Shown: positions 36,170 through 46,404, counted from the stretch's first letter. The stretch: 64,000 nt of DNA from an uncultured Aequorivita sp. (GCA_937125455.1 CAKZLK010000022.1:40248-104247); one strand, 5' to 3'. Numbers and translations are program-made. Notes: generated by a model from the sequence alone, not told the origin.

Positions 36170-36303
36170 CAAATTTTTTAGTGCCTTCCTGTCCATCTAA
36201 GTCGCCAGTTTTTTTGTGTAATTACGAAAGCGTTTTACTTTTTTTAATAATAAATATGTGTTTTATTATCATTAGCTTTACGAAACACTAAATGCTTTCT
36301 TCA

Positions 36304-37029
36304 ATGTGTACAGTCACTTTTATTCCAAAACCCAATAATGATTTTATACTAACTTCTAATCGAGATGAAGCTCCAGGTCGTGAAACTTTTCCTCCAGAAA
36401 TCTATCAAGAGGATGGTGTAAAATTACTTTACCCAAAAGATGCACTAGCTGGAGGAACGTGGATTGGTATAAGTGAAATGAAAAGGTTGGTTTGTTTAAT
36501 GAACGGTGGGTTTGTAGCCCATGAACGAAAACAATCATACAGAAAGAGTAGGGGGTTGGTTGTAAAAGAGTTTTTGAAAGCTACGAATATTAAAGAAACC
36601 ATAGAAAATTATGACTTTAATGATATAGAGCCTTTTACTGTCGTTTTAGTGGAATGGAAAACTGAATTACAACTATTTCAATTAGTTTGGGATGGGGTAA
36701 ATTATCATTTTTCCGAGGAACCTTTGGCGCCACAAATCTGGTCTTCTTCGCCATTGTATCCTGAAAGTTTAAAAATAAAGCGTGAACAATGGTTTTCAAG
36801 GTTTTTATGTGATGCTTTAAAGCCTTCCGAAGAACAATTGATTGACTTTCATAAAACTGCAGGCGAAGGAGATTTGAGCAGCAATCTTATTATGGATCGC
36901 GGGTTTATAAAAACGAAAAGCATTACACAAACTATTAAAAAAAATGGGGCTGTTAAAATGCGTTATGAAGATTTGCAAAAGGAAAAAGTTTACACTTTAA
37001 CATTTTCAGATAACACCATTAATTCATAG
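36304..37029 (+). CDS. NRDE (TANGO2-like) family protein
   Basis: A 241-residue protein of the NRDE/DUF833 family, related to eukaryotic TANGO2. I chose the ATG at 36304 so that the protein starts MCTVTFIP, putting Cys at position 2 as the family requires for its Ntn-hydrolase-like fold; an ATG four codons upstream would bury it. The name motif TSNRDEAPGRET follows, then LAGGTWIGISEMKRLVCLMNGG. The biochemical function of bacterial members is unclear. The 3' end overlaps convergent apaG by 11 nt. Confidence 0.88.
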   Translation: MCTVTFIPKPNNDFILTSNRDEAPGRETFPPEIYQEDGVKLLYPKDALAGGTWIGISEMKRLVCLMNGGFVAHERKQSYRKSRGLVVKEFLKATNIKETIENYDFNDIEPFTVVLVEWKTELQLFQLVWDGVNYHFSEEPLAPQIWSSSPLYPESLKIKREQWFSRFLCDALKPSEEQLIDFHKTAGEGDLSSNLIMDRGFIKTKSITQTIKKNGAVKMRYEDLQKEKVYTLTFSDNTINS

Positions 37030-37405
37030 AAAATGGCGCACTCAAATTGAAAAGGGGGATAGAAACCCTAAACTTTCGGGTAGTCGCAAAGTTTACCATA
37101 TTGTAGTGGCCTTTCATCGCACCAAAAGGAGAGTATAAAAGGCAGCCACTAGTATAACTGTGTTTTTCCCCCGGTAATAATATTGGTTTTTGGCCGATTA
37201 CTCCTTCGCCTTCTACCAATTCAGTTATATTAAGTGAGTCTTTTATTTTCCAAGAGCGCGACGTGAGTTGAACGGTGTCCTTGCTTTGGTTTTCAATGGT
37301 AACGGTATAGGCAAAGGCGTATTGCATTTTACGATTTTTGTAAAACGTGCCATCAAACTCGGTTTTTACCGAAATCTTTATTCCTTGTGTTACCTGTTGT
37401 ACCAT
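37019..37405 (-). CDS. apaG: ApaG-domain protein
   Basis: ApaG is a small beta-sandwich protein found in many bacteria and in F-box proteins. Its role in bacteria is poorly defined; links to Co2+ and Mg2+ homeostasis were reported. The 128-residue protein has the family stretches YAFAYTVTIENQS, LTSRSWKI, VIGQKPILLPGE and GAMKGHYNMV. It is 3 nt after the DUF3667 gene on the same strand, suggesting co-transcription. Confidence 0.94.
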   Translation of the reverse strand: MVQQVTQGIKISVKTEFDGTFYKNRKMQYAFAYTVTIENQSKDTVQLTSRSWKIKDSLNITELVEGEGVIGQKPILLPGEKHSYTSGCLLYSPFGAMKGHYNMVNFATTRKFRVSIPLFNLSAPFSMN

Positions 37406-37408
37406 TTT

Positions 37409-38506
37409 TTAATAAAATGCTGCACTCGCTGCTACAAAAATCAATGCGGCAAAAGTCAATCCGATTACAAATACAGTGTTTAAAAATACAAATTTTATTA
37501 AAGTTATCACTCTGCTTTGATGGTAAAAATTGCGCAATGCTTTATAGAAATAAAATGGACCGATAAAAATGAACAGACATCCTACCAAAAATTGGGAGCC
37601 AATTATAAGGTCTGGAATAATAAAAAGGAGCATTGCTAAAAAGATAAAACTAAAAATATGGAAGATAAAAACCATATGCTCTACATAGGTATATTTTTTC
37701 CGAGAGTAAATAATCCAGAAAAACAATGCGAAAAAGGGGGCAAAGAAAAAGAGGAAAAAAGGTGTTTTGGAAATGACATAATTTATAAACTCCGAAGGTT
37801 TTTCCTGTATTTTGTCAACGCTGATATTTTTTGAATAAACCCATCTATTAAAGGTAGTATTTTGGTGATTTAAACTGTCCAAAGCAGCAGCAGGGGATTT
37901 GATTTTGGTTTTTTTGTAAAATTTATTGTAGAGTGAAAATCTTTCAGTATAGCTTTCAATAAAAGACATGGTGTCTAATGCCTCTTCCGAAATTGGCTTG
38001 ATGGTTTTTTGAGATTCTTCATTTTTTAAAGAATCAGAAACCATAAAATCTTTGGAAGAAGTTGCTGGAAAATTCTGCTTTAAGGAATCCAAAATAACTT
38101 TATTTGAAGCATTGCCATTCAAGTTCAACTGGTCAATCTCGCTCGGTAGTTGAAAAACTTGAATTAAACTGTTCAGTAAAAAGTAAATAATAGAAACGCT
38201 TAAAAAAAAACGAAATGGATTGGCGTATTTCAAGCGCTGCCCGTTCACGAAGTTTTGTGTAATAATGCCAGGTCGAAATAAAAGATCTTTCAGCGTATTT
38301 CTCAAGCGGGAGTCATAAACAACAATACTGTTTAAAAATTCAGCAAAGAAGTCTTTTACCGTAAGATGTTTGTTGCTATTGAGTTGGGAGCAATGTGGGC
38401 AATAAACATCACTTTTGTCAAGTGGTTGGCCGCAATTCAAGCATTTTGTGCCTCGGTATTGCAACGATTTTCTTCCGCTGGATTTTATATTTTTTTTGCG
38501 TTTCAT
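37409..38506 (-). CDS. DUF3667 membrane protein with N-terminal zinc ribbon
   Basis: A 365-residue protein of unknown function. The N-terminal zinc ribbon has CLNCGQPL and YCPHC (Cys22, 25, 36 and 39). The conserved DUF3667 stretch follows (DSRLRNTLKDLLFRPG and NPFRFFLSVSIIYFLL). A hydrophilic region of about 110 residues comes next, then about four hydrophobic segments to the C-terminus. It sits between the T9SS plug gene and apaG, 3 nt before apaG. The cytoplasmic zinc ribbon plus membrane domain is seen directly; the role is not known. Confidence 0.88.
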   Translation of the reverse strand: MKRKKNIKSSGRKSLQYRGTKCLNCGQPLDKSDVYCPHCSQLNSNKHLTVKDFFAEFLNSIVVYDSRLRNTLKDLLFRPGIITQNFVNGQRLKYANPFRFFLSVSIIYFLLNSLIQVFQLPSEIDQLNLNGNASNKVILDSLKQNFPATSSKDFMVSDSLKNEESQKTIKPISEEALDTMSFIESYTERFSLYNKFYKKTKIKSPAAALDSLNHQNTTFNRWVYSKNISVDKIQEKPSEFINYVISKTPFFLFFFAPFFALFFWIIYSRKKYTYVEHMVFIFHIFSFIFLAMLLFIIPDLIIGSQFLVGCLFIFIGPFYFYKALRNFYHQSRVITLIKFVFLNTVFVIGLTFAALIFVAASAAFY

Positions 38507-38566
38507 TGCTGCTAAAACAAGGGGTGTTTACTTCAGTTTTTATTCACTTTAAAAAGGTTTGCCTCG

Positions 38567-39820
38567 TTAATTGTTTGTGATATTTGTAGAGTTTGCATAG
38601 CCAACACCAATGATTCGGTCATATCTTGCGCCTAAATCACGAAAATATACAATCACGGTATAGTCGTTTTCAGTCTGCCAAAAATCTCCACTTACGGCAC
38701 CTTCCTCTATACTTCCGTCGCGGTTTACGACCACATATTTATAATTGTAATAGCCTTGTTTAAAAAGGCGCTCATTTTTGTAACTATCTGTTTTTGGGTC
38801 GTATTTCATATAAGTGCTCCCATCAATAGTCCAGTTGTTGAAATTGCCGTAAATATGAAGCTCTTTGTCGCCCAGATCTTCATAATACTGTAAGTTGAAA
38901 TGCATCCGCACGTATTCCGCTTCAAGGTCTTGGTCTTGGGCGTCTACATTTCGAACCACGAAGTTGCCATTTATATCTGGGTTATACGTGTATGGCCTGT
39001 CATATCGCGGAATGTTTGTATATAGGTAATTTTCATAAACATCCGTAAGTTCTATGGAACGAATCCCGTTGGTGGCTGACCGCTCGTCTTTGTTATCAAA
39101 GGAAAGAAATTCATTGCCACCGCCAAAGGAGGCTTCTTTATCATATCTATAGATCAGCTCATTGCCAATGGTATATTGTGGTACTAAATCTGTGATTGCG
39201 GATTTAAGATTGCTGTTTTGCAGCACAAGGGTTTTAACCGTTTGTTTTGGATTTATCAACAAGAGGTTTGGTGAGTTTATAGTGAACTGAACCACTTGCT
39301 TTTCATTAATTACATTGAGGTCACGTGCACGTTTAATTTCTACGCCAACGTTTGCAACATTTTCCATAACCAAAAATTTTCGGGTGAATATTAGTTCTCC
39401 ATCGCCATCGAAGATACTAAGAAGGTAATTGCCGCTTTTTTCTATTGCGCGGGTGTCGCGATTGGGTATGGTAAGTTCGTAATGGGAAAATATTTGAAGC
39501 GTATTCAGTGAATTTCGGTAATTCTGGATACGTACATCATCAAAACCTTCCAGGTATTCACTTTTGGAAAGATCGCTGGGAGACCAATCAAAATTGTAAT
39601 GGTTTATAGTGTAATAATAATCTTCTTCCTCACCATTAAGTGCGTCAAAAGAAAGTTGTAGCTGGCTCCCCAAATTTATAATGGGCAGTTGACTTAGGTC
39701 TGTAGTGCCGCGAAACTGTATGGTGCTAATGTAGGAAGGCTCTACTTTTTCCACGATTTGGGAGAATGCGGGTACAACGGTAAGCAATAAAAGAAGGATA
39801 GTAGAAAGTTTTTTTGACAT
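38567..39820 (-). CDS. Type IX secretion system plug protein (DUF5103)
   Basis: The DUF5103 family includes the protein that plugs the periplasmic side of the SprA translocon in the T9SS. Its 417 residues have a signal peptide (MSKKLSTILLLLLTVVPAFS). Family stretches include STIQFRGTTDLSQLPIINLG, YYYTINHYNFDWSPSDL and NDYTVIVYFRDLGARYDRII near the C-terminus. The family link to the plug is known; its role in this organism is inferred. The gene lies 60 nt upstream of the DUF3667 gene and may lead that operon. Confidence 0.88.
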   Translation of the reverse strand: MSKKLSTILLLLLTVVPAFSQIVEKVEPSYISTIQFRGTTDLSQLPIINLGSQLQLSFDALNGEEEDYYYTINHYNFDWSPSDLSKSEYLEGFDDVRIQNYRNSLNTLQIFSHYELTIPNRDTRAIEKSGNYLLSIFDGDGELIFTRKFLVMENVANVGVEIKRARDLNVINEKQVVQFTINSPNLLLINPKQTVKTLVLQNSNLKSAITDLVPQYTIGNELIYRYDKEASFGGGNEFLSFDNKDERSATNGIRSIELTDVYENYLYTNIPRYDRPYTYNPDINGNFVVRNVDAQDQDLEAEYVRMHFNLQYYEDLGDKELHIYGNFNNWTIDGSTYMKYDPKTDSYKNERLFKQGYYNYKYVVVNRDGSIEEGAVSGDFWQTENDYTVIVYFRDLGARYDRIIGVGYANSTNITNN

Positions 39821-40319
39821 GATACTGGTTTAAAAAGCTAAGATAAACAAATTTTGTGCCTGTTCTATTGATTGATTTGAGAATGTAATATTTTGATATG
39901 GTTAGTCAATAACAACAAGCTCTTGAAATTTTATTTGAATATTTAGACTTAAATTGAAAAATGCGATAAGTGGTAAAAGAGTATTTGGTTTTACAGGATA
40001 AGCTTTATTTAGAAAGGATGCCATTTCAAGGGATGTTTTAAAAATACTTGATAAATTTCAACAATTGAGGCCCAATTATTATTAGCATTATATCTTCAGA
40101 AAAGCTGTAATAGTTTGCTCAATAAACCTATAAAATTAATTCGCGCTGTAATTTATAAGCATTTTAAAAAAGCAGTCCATCCTTATTTTAACACAGAAAA
40201 TTATACCCTTTTATTGTGCATTGGTATTTTTAATTTATAAATTTGCACGCCCTTATTCCCCGCATATTAGTTTTGAGGGGCAATAGGGTATAAAAAAGGC
40301 ATTGTTAATATCCATATTT
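39821..40319. other. Long intergenic region upstream of nqr
   Basis: A 499-nt AT-rich gap between divergent plug and nqrA genes. The nqr promoter is in its last 110 nt. In the other 390 nt I see no convincing ORF, tRNA, repeat or terminator. Confidence 0.6.
40214..40245 (+). promoter_or_regulatory. nqrA: Promoter of the nqr operon
   Basis: TTG (40214-40216), 21-nt spacer, then TAAATTTG (40238-40245). Both elements and the spacing match the Bacteroidota primary-sigma consensus. The predicted leader to the nqrA ATG is about 70 nt. Confidence 0.75.
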
Positions 40320-41672
40320 ATGTCCAAAGACATTAAGATTAAAAAAGGTCTTACCATCAAGTTAAAAGGGGAAGCTGAAAAAACGCTTTCAAGCGCCCCA
40401 CGATCTAGAACCTTCGCAATAAGACCTTCCGAGTTTCATCTTATAACCCCAAAAATGGTGGTTCGTGAAGGTGGAAAAGTGCAGGCGGGCGATACCATTT
40501 TCTTCTCAAAGAGCAACGAACTGATTAAGTTTGTTTCGCCAGTGAGCGGTACGCTTACCAAAATTGAACGCGGTGCGAAACGCGTAATAAAAGAAATCAT
40601 TATAGAGGCAGATCCGCAAGATACCTTTAAGGATTTTGGTGTTTTGAGCCCAGATTCTTCAAGTCCGGAGGATATTAAAAGCCGTTTGCTGGAATCTGGT
40701 TGCTGGCCGTTCATTATGCAGCGCCCTTATGCGGTAATTGCTGATACGGAACAGGAACCAAGAGATATCTTTATTTCTGCGTACAATACAGCTCCATTGG
40801 CAAATGATTTAGATTTTTCTTTAAAAGGAAAAGAAAAGGAGCTGCAGGCTGCCGTAACCGCGTTGCGTAAACTTACCAAAGGGCAAGTGCACGTTGGGGT
40901 TGGTAAAAGTGGCAACTCGCCTTTTAAGGGGTTGAAAGATATTTCACTTCACAGCATTTCTGGACCGCATCCAGCTGGGAATGTGGGAACGCAGATAAAC
41001 AAAATAGGGCCGGTTAATAAAAATGAGATTGTTTGGACTATTGCGCCGCAGGATCTTGTTATTATTGGGGAATTATTGCTTACTGGAAAGTTTAATCCTG
41101 AAAGAATTATTGCACTCGCAGGTTCTGAGGTAAAGACTCCAAAATATTATAAAACTAGAATTGGTTCAGAAGCTGCAACCTTTTTGTATGATTCTGGACT
41201 AAAAGACGAAAATGGTCGAGTTATTAGCGGCGATGTGCTTACTGGGAAAAAGATTTCACCAAAGGGACATTTGGGTTACTATAGTAACACCGTAACCGTT
41301 ATACCAGAAGGTGATGATTACGAGTTTTTTGGATGGACCAAGCCGGTATTCAATAAAATTTCAACTTCAAGAGCGCTAACCTTTTCTTGGCTAACGCCCA
41401 ATAAAAAATACGATCTTGATACCAATACCAACGGAGAACACCGCGCTTTTGTGGTAACTGGAAATTATGAGGAAGTATTCCCACTAGATATGTTCCCTAT
41501 GCAAATGTTGAAAGCTTGTATGGTAAAAGATCTTGACGCTATGGAAGCTTTGGGAATGTATGAAGTGGCTCCGGAAGATTTTTCACTTACCGAATTTGTT
41601 TGCGTTAGTAAGCAGCCACACCAGCAAATCATCAGGAACGGTCTTGATTTAATGTATAAAGAAATAGGATAA
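40320..41672 (+). CDS. nqrA: Na+-translocating NADH:quinone reductase subunit A
   Basis: NqrA is the peripheral cytosolic subunit of the Na+-pumping NADH:quinone reductase. I chose ATG 40320 (MSKDIKIKKGLTIKLKG, 450 residues); an ATG six codons upstream is unlike family N-termini. Landmarks are GDTIFFSK, GTLTKIERGAKR, ISGPHPAGNVGTQI and a C-terminal EVFPLDMFPMQML. The nqr genes are spaced by 1-5 nt, so they form one tightly coupled operon. Confidence 0.96.
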   Translation: MSKDIKIKKGLTIKLKGEAEKTLSSAPRSRTFAIRPSEFHLITPKMVVREGGKVQAGDTIFFSKSNELIKFVSPVSGTLTKIERGAKRVIKEIIIEADPQDTFKDFGVLSPDSSSPEDIKSRLLESGCWPFIMQRPYAVIADTEQEPRDIFISAYNTAPLANDLDFSLKGKEKELQAAVTALRKLTKGQVHVGVGKSGNSPFKGLKDISLHSISGPHPAGNVGTQINKIGPVNKNEIVWTIAPQDLVIIGELLLTGKFNPERIIALAGSEVKTPKYYKTRIGSEAATFLYDSGLKDENGRVISGDVLTGKKISPKGHLGYYSNTVTVIPEGDDYEFFGWTKPVFNKISTSRALTFSWLTPNKKYDLDTNTNGEHRAFVVTGNYEEVFPLDMFPMQMLKACMVKDLDAMEALGMYEVAPEDFSLTEFVCVSKQPHQQIIRNGLDLMYKEIG

Positions 41673-41677
41673 TCGCT

Positions 41678-42877
41678 ATGGGATTGAAACAGAATTTACA
41701 TAAGCTAAAGGAAAAGTACAAGGGCACAAAAATGGCCCCTGCGTTCAATGCACTGCATACCTTTTTGTATACTCCGAATGACACAACACATTCTGGTGCA
41801 CACGTGCGTGCCGCTGACGATTTGAAACGTACCATGAATACGGTAATTTTGGCGCTTATTCCGTGTTTGATTTTTGGAATATTCAATGCTGGTTATCAGC
41901 ATTATGCAGCCATTGATGCTACCTTAAGGTTGGATCCATTGGGTAACTTCTTCACGTGGGATAACTTTATTTTAGGTGCTTGGACTGTTTTGCCATTGGT
42001 AATTGTTTCCTATGCCGTAGGTCTTGGAGTAGAATTTATTTTCGCTATCATAAAAAAACATGAAGTAGAGGAAGGATATTTGGTAACAGGAATGCTAGTG
42101 CCATTAATTGTTCCTATAGATATTCCGCTTTGGATGCTTGCTGTTGCGGTAATATTCGGCGTTATTATCGGAAAAGAGGTTTTTGGTGGAACAGGAATGA
42201 ACATTTTAAATCCTGCTTTAACTATCCGTGCATTTTTGTTTTTCGCTTATCCAACTTGGATGAGTGGTGATAAAGTATGGGTTCATGGAGCAAAAGCGAT
42301 GACAGGTCAACCTGATGCTATTTCAGGAGAAACCATTTTGGGAACTTTGGCTGCAAACAGTCATCCCGTTTATAGCATTTGGGATATGTTCTGGGGCTTT
42401 ATCCCAGGTTCTGTTGGAGAAACTTCCACCTTCCTTATTATTATTGGTGGTCTTTTCTTGATTTTTACGAAAATAGGAAGTTGGCGTATTATGCTATCAG
42501 CCGTTGTTGGTGCTCTTGTAATGGGCTTGATATTCAACGGAGTTGTTGATCAAGGATGGATACAGGATGGCAGTAAATTTTATGGATTGATGAGTGAACC
42601 ATTTTGGCATCATCTTATAATAGGAAGTGCCGCTTTTGCAATAGTTTATATGGCAACAGATCCTGTAACTGCTTCACAGACCAATAAGGGAAAATGGATT
42701 TATGGTTTCCTAATTGGTTTTATGGGCATTATGATACGTGTTTTCAACCCGGCATATCCGGAAGGATTTATGCTTTCAATATTATTATTGAACGTATTCG
42801 CCCCCACAATAGATCACTATGTGGTTCAAGGAAATATCAAGAAAAGAATGAAACGACTAAAAGTTAAAACAGCTTAA
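41678..42877 (+). CDS. nqrB: Na+-translocating NADH:quinone reductase subunit B
   Basis: NqrB is an integral membrane subunit with covalent FMN on a Thr and also riboflavin. Its 399 residues have about ten hydrophobic segments. The ApbE-type flavinylation site appears as DAISGETIL near residue 220 (family form SGxT). Other landmarks are KEVFGGTGMNILNPAL and MATDPVTASQTNKGKW. The N-terminal cytosolic arm is typical. ApbE, which attaches the FMN, is encoded at 51239. Confidence 0.96.
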   Translation: MGLKQNLHKLKEKYKGTKMAPAFNALHTFLYTPNDTTHSGAHVRAADDLKRTMNTVILALIPCLIFGIFNAGYQHYAAIDATLRLDPLGNFFTWDNFILGAWTVLPLVIVSYAVGLGVEFIFAIIKKHEVEEGYLVTGMLVPLIVPIDIPLWMLAVAVIFGVIIGKEVFGGTGMNILNPALTIRAFLFFAYPTWMSGDKVWVHGAKAMTGQPDAISGETILGTLAANSHPVYSIWDMFWGFIPGSVGETSTFLIIIGGLFLIFTKIGSWRIMLSAVVGALVMGLIFNGVVDQGWIQDGSKFYGLMSEPFWHHLIIGSAAFAIVYMATDPVTASQTNKGKWIYGFLIGFMGIMIRVFNPAYPEGFMLSILLLNVFAPTIDHYVVQGNIKKRMKRLKVKTA

Positions 42878-42879
42878 TA

Positions 42880-43638
42880 ATGGCAAAGTTTACGGATAAA
42901 AATTCATATACAATATTATTTTCAGTAATAATGGTATTGGTTGTTGGAAGCCTTTTAGCTGGCGTTGCACAAGGGTTGCGTGGGAAAATTTCTGAAAACG
43001 AGCGCTTTGAAAAACAACAAAACATTCTTTATGCAATGGGTGTTGACAATAATGAAGGAACGGGAAGCGTAGAGTTTATCCCTACCAAAGAAGTTGAAGC
43101 AGTTTTTCATAAATACATTAAAAAGCAATTAGTAATTCAAGGCGATGAAGCTACTGAAGATGAAAATGCTTATTTAATTGATATTAAAAAAGAAGAGACT
43201 CACGCAAACGACGATGCCAATTATAAAAGAAAACTTCCGCTATTTATAGGCGAAAAGGAAGGCAAAACTTATTATATAATTCCGATGCGTGGAAAAGGTC
43301 TTTGGGATGCTATTTGGGGGTATGTTTCTCTTGATAAGGACTTAGTGGTTGAAGGTGTTTACTTTGATCATAAAGGTGAAACCCCAGGTCTTGGAGCGAA
43401 TATTAAGGAGCGTTTCTTTATGGATGATTTTGAAGGTGAGCAAATTATGAACGGCAACGCCTTTGTTGGGATTACCGTAGCAAAAGGAAACAACGATCCG
43501 CTGAACGAAAGAAAAGAGGATCATAAAGTGGATGCTCTTGCGGGTGCCACTATTACAGGAAATGGTGTAACGGCAATGATAAAAAAAGATGTTGCGCGGT
43601 ATATTCCTTTTTTAGAAAAATTTAATAAAGAACAATAA
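42880..43638 (+). CDS. nqrC: Na+-translocating NADH:quinone reductase subunit C
   Basis: NqrC carries a second covalent FMN in its periplasmic FMN-binding domain. Its 252 residues have one N-terminal membrane segment (about 10-30, YTILFSVIMVLVVGSLLAGV). The flavinylation motif is DALAGATITGNGV, with the acceptor Thr in GAT. GLWDAIWGYVSLD and HKGETPGLGANI are family landmarks. The start is 2 nt after nqrB. Confidence 0.96.
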   Translation: MAKFTDKNSYTILFSVIMVLVVGSLLAGVAQGLRGKISENERFEKQQNILYAMGVDNNEGTGSVEFIPTKEVEAVFHKYIKKQLVIQGDEATEDENAYLIDIKKEETHANDDANYKRKLPLFIGEKEGKTYYIIPMRGKGLWDAIWGYVSLDKDLVVEGVYFDHKGETPGLGANIKERFFMDDFEGEQIMNGNAFVGITVAKGNNDPLNERKEDHKVDALAGATITGNGVTAMIKKDVARYIPFLEKFNKEQ

Positions 43639-43639
43639 T

Positions 43640-44287
43640 ATGGGACTTCTATCAAAAAAAGACAGCAAGTTAATTCTTGACCCATTGGCAGACAATAATC
43701 CTATTACCATTCAGGTGTTGGGTATCTGTTCAGCTTTGGCAATTACAGCGCAGCTAAAGGCTTCTATCGTAATGGCGGTTTCGGTAATGGTGGTATTGGC
43801 AGTGGGTAACGTAGTTATTTCGCTTTTGCGAAATGTTATTCCAGGAAAAATTCGAATTATAGCACAGCTAATTATTGTTGCGGCTTTGGTAATTATTGTA
43901 GATCAAGTGCTAAAGGCATTTGCTTATTCACTAAGCAAGCAACTTTCAGTTTTTATTGGTCTTATTATTACTAACTGTATTATTATGGGACGTTTTGAAG
44001 CGTTTGCATTGGCAAATAAACCTTGGCGTTCTTTCCTTGACGGAATAGGCAATGCCGCAGGTTATGGGCTTATTTTGATAATTGTAGGCTTCTTTCGTGA
44101 GCTTTTGGGTTCTGGAACACTCTTGGGTTTCAAGGTTTTAGGAGACCCTATCGCAAAAACTGGACTGTATGCATTTGGTTACGAAAATAACGGATTTATG
44201 TTGCTTTCGCCTATGGCATTGATAGTTATAGGAATTATTATCTGGGTGCAACGTTCAAGGAATAAAGAACTTATAGAAGAACATTAA
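43640..44287 (+). CDS. nqrD: Na+-translocating NADH:quinone reductase subunit D
   Basis: NqrD is a six-helix membrane subunit that with NqrE holds an intramembrane Fe-S cluster. In 215 residues the conserved half-helix Cys lies in [14 protein letters not shown], and the second in [19 protein letters not shown]. It starts 1 nt after nqrC and ends 1 nt before nqrE. Confidence 0.96.
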   Translation: MGLLSKKDSKLILDPLADNNPITIQVLGICSALAITAQLKASIVMAVSVMVVLAVGNVVISLLRNVIPGKIRIIAQLIIVAALVIIVDQVLKAFAYSLSKQLSVFIGLIITNCIIMGRFEAFALANKPWRSFLDGIGNAAGYGLILIIVGFFRELLGSGTLLGFKVLGDPIAKTGLYAFGYENNGFMLLSPMALIVIGIIIWVQRSRNKELIEEH

Positions 44288-44288
44288 G

Positions 44289-45035
44289 ATGGAACACATA
44301 GAGTTATTTTTTAAATCGATCTTTATAGACAATATGATATTTGCCACGTTCCTTGGGATGTGTTCATATCTTGCTGTTTCCAAAAAAGTTTCAACAGCTG
44401 TAGGTCTTGGTGCCGCAGTAATATTTGTATTGACTGTAACCGTTCCTATCAACTGGCTTTTGGATCAATACCTTTTGAAAGATGGAGCTTTGGTATGGCT
44501 TGGACCAGAATATGCAGACTATAATTTAGGGTTCCTTTCCTTTATTCTTTTCATTGCAACAATTGCAACCATGGTACAATTGGTAGAAATTGTGGTTGAA
44601 AAATTTTCACCTTCACTTTACAATTCTCTTGGAATATTTTTACCGCTTATTGCTGTAAACTGCGCAATCTTGGGAGGTTCATTATTTATGCAATCTAGAG
44701 ATATACCAACGTTGGGCTTAGCGTTGAACTATGGTTTTAGCTCTGGAATTGGATGGTTCTTAGCCATTTTGGCAATTGCCGCCATTCGTGAAAAAATTAG
44801 ATATTCTAATGTTCCACCGCCTTTACGTGGTTTAGGTATTACGTTTATCATCACAGGTTTAATGGCGATTGGTTTTATGAGTTTTGGCGGAATGTTGACT
44901 GGAGGTGACGAAAAGAAACCAGCTCAAGATTCAAGTGCTGCTGAGGTAAAAAGTGAGCAAATCCAAAAAGAAAATACAGAAGAGACTGCAGCTGCAGTTT
45001 CGGTGTCAGAAGTTTCAACACTAACGAAGCAATAA
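44289..45035 (+). CDS. nqrE: Na+-translocating NADH:quinone reductase subunit E, with extended tail
   Basis: NqrE is the partner of NqrD in the membrane core. The 248 residues contain the family core: [16 protein letters not shown] and [15 protein letters not shown] with the cluster cysteines. The core ends near residue 205 (FGGMLTGG). About 40 more residues form a hydrophilic Glu/Ser/Ala-rich tail (from [10 protein letters not shown] to the end) that the V. cholerae protein lacks. It starts 1 nt after nqrD and stops 1 nt before nqrF. Confidence 0.95.
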   Translation: MEHIELFFKSIFIDNMIFATFLGMCSYLAVSKKVSTAVGLGAAVIFVLTVTVPINWLLDQYLLKDGALVWLGPEYADYNLGFLSFILFIATIATMVQLVEIVVEKFSPSLYNSLGIFLPLIAVNCAILGGSLFMQSRDIPTLGLALNYGFSSGIGWFLAILAIAAIREKIRYSNVPPPLRGLGITFIITGLMAIGFMSFGGMLTGGDEKKPAQDSSAAEVKSEQIQKENTEETAAAVSVSEVSTLTKQ

Positions 45036-45036
45036 T

Positions 45037-46347
45037 ATGTTTTTAGAAATAAGTACACTTGGAGTTATAACAGTAACCGTCATTGCCCTTTTAATCTTGA
45101 CGTTAGTATTGGTAGCCTTATTGTTATTTACCAAAGAAAAATTAGCTCCATCAGGTCCAGTAAAGATAACTATCAACGACGAAAAGGTAATTGAAGTTCC
45201 ATCAGGTGGCTCTTTGCTTTCCACATTGGGCGCCGAGAAAATCTTTTTGCCATCTGCCTGTGGAGGTGGTGGTACTTGTATTCAATGTGAATGCCATGTG
45301 CTTTCTGGTGGAGGTGAAGCTTTGCCAACGGAAACACCGCATTTTACGCGTAAAGAATTAAAAGAAGGCGCTCGTCTTTCCTGTCAAGTAAAAGTAAAGC
45401 AGGATATGAATATTCATATTCCCGAAGAAGTTTTCGGTATTAAAAAGTGGGATGCTACCGTTGTTAGAAACTACAACGTAGCTTCTTTCATTAAAGAATT
45501 TGTGGTTGAAATTCCTGAGGATATGAACTACAAAGCTGGAGGTTATATCCAGATTGAAATTCCGCCTTGCGAAGTGAAGTTTGAAGATATGGATATTACC
45601 GCGCATCCAGAGGAGCACGAAAGACCAGACAAGTTTCAAGATGAGTGGGATAAATTCAAATTATGGCCTTTAGTGATGAAAAACACTGAAACCGTTGAAA
45701 GAGCATACTCTATGGCTTCATATCCTGCAGAAGGCCGTGAAATTATGTTGAACGTACGTATTGCTACGCCACCATTTGATCGTGCAAAAGGCGGTTGGAT
45801 GGATGTAAATCCAGGAATTGCATCATCTTATATATTTAACTGTAAAAAAGGTGATAAGGTTGTTATTTCAGGACCTTATGGTGAATTCTTCATCAATCCT
45901 TCCGAAGCGGAAATGCTCTACGTAGGTGGTGGAGCAGGAATGGCGCCAATGCGTTCCCACTTGTATCATCTTTTCAAAACCCTTAAAACAGGAAGGAAAG
46001 TAACGTATTGGTATGGTGGACGCTCTAAAAGAGAGCTTTTCTATTTAGATCATTTCAAGCAGTTGGAAAATGAATTCCCAAACTTTAAATTCTACTTAGC
46101 GCTTTCAGAGCCTATGGAAGAGGATAATTGGAAGGTGAAGAAAGACATTAATGATGAGGCTGGCGACGGTTTTGTAGGCTTTATTCACCAAGTAGTGATT
46201 GATAATTATTTGAACCATCATGACACTCCCGAAGATATAGAACTATATTTCTGTGGACCGCCATTGATGAACCAAGCTGTTCAAAAAATGGGCGAGGACT
46301 TTGGAATTCCAGATGAGAACATTCGCTTTGATGATTTTGGTGGATAA
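45037..46347 (+). CDS. nqrF: Na+-translocating NADH:quinone reductase subunit F
   Basis: NqrF takes electrons from NADH through FAD to a 2Fe-2S cluster. Its 436 residues begin with one membrane segment. A ferredoxin domain follows ([16 protein letters not shown] and LSCQVKV give the four Cys). The FAD domain has [10 protein letters not shown] and the NAD domain has [13 protein letters not shown] and [13 protein letters not shown] strong terminator follows 23 nt after the stop, which closes the operon. Confidence 0.97.
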   Translation: MFLEISTLGVITVTVIALLILTLVLVALLLFTKEKLAPSGPVKITINDEKVIEVPSGGSLLSTLGAEKIFLPSACGGGGTCIQCECHVLSGGGEALPTETPHFTRKELKEGARLSCQVKVKQDMNIHIPEEVFGIKKWDATVVRNYNVASFIKEFVVEIPEDMNYKAGGYIQIEIPPCEVKFEDMDITAHPEEHERPDKFQDEWDKFKLWPLVMKNTETVERAYSMASYPAEGREIMLNVRIATPPFDRAKGGWMDVNPGIASSYIFNCKKGDKVVISGPYGEFFINPSEAEMLYVGGGAGMAPMRSHLYHLFKTLKTGRKVTYWYGGRSKRELFYLDHFKQLENEFPNFKFYLALSEPMEEDNWKVKKDINDEAGDGFVGFIHQVVIDNYLNHHDTPEDIELYFCGPPLMNQAVQKMGEDFGIPDENIRFDDFGG

Positions 46348-46370
46348 TCGTTATTAAAAAAAGATTAAGA

Positions 46371-46404
46371 AACGTTCCAAATTATTTTTGGAACGTTTTT
46401 TTTT
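46371..46404 (+). terminator. Terminator of the nqr operon
   Basis: An 11-bp stem AACGTTCCAAA/TTTGGAACGTT with a short loop, followed by T8 or more. Confidence 0.92.
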
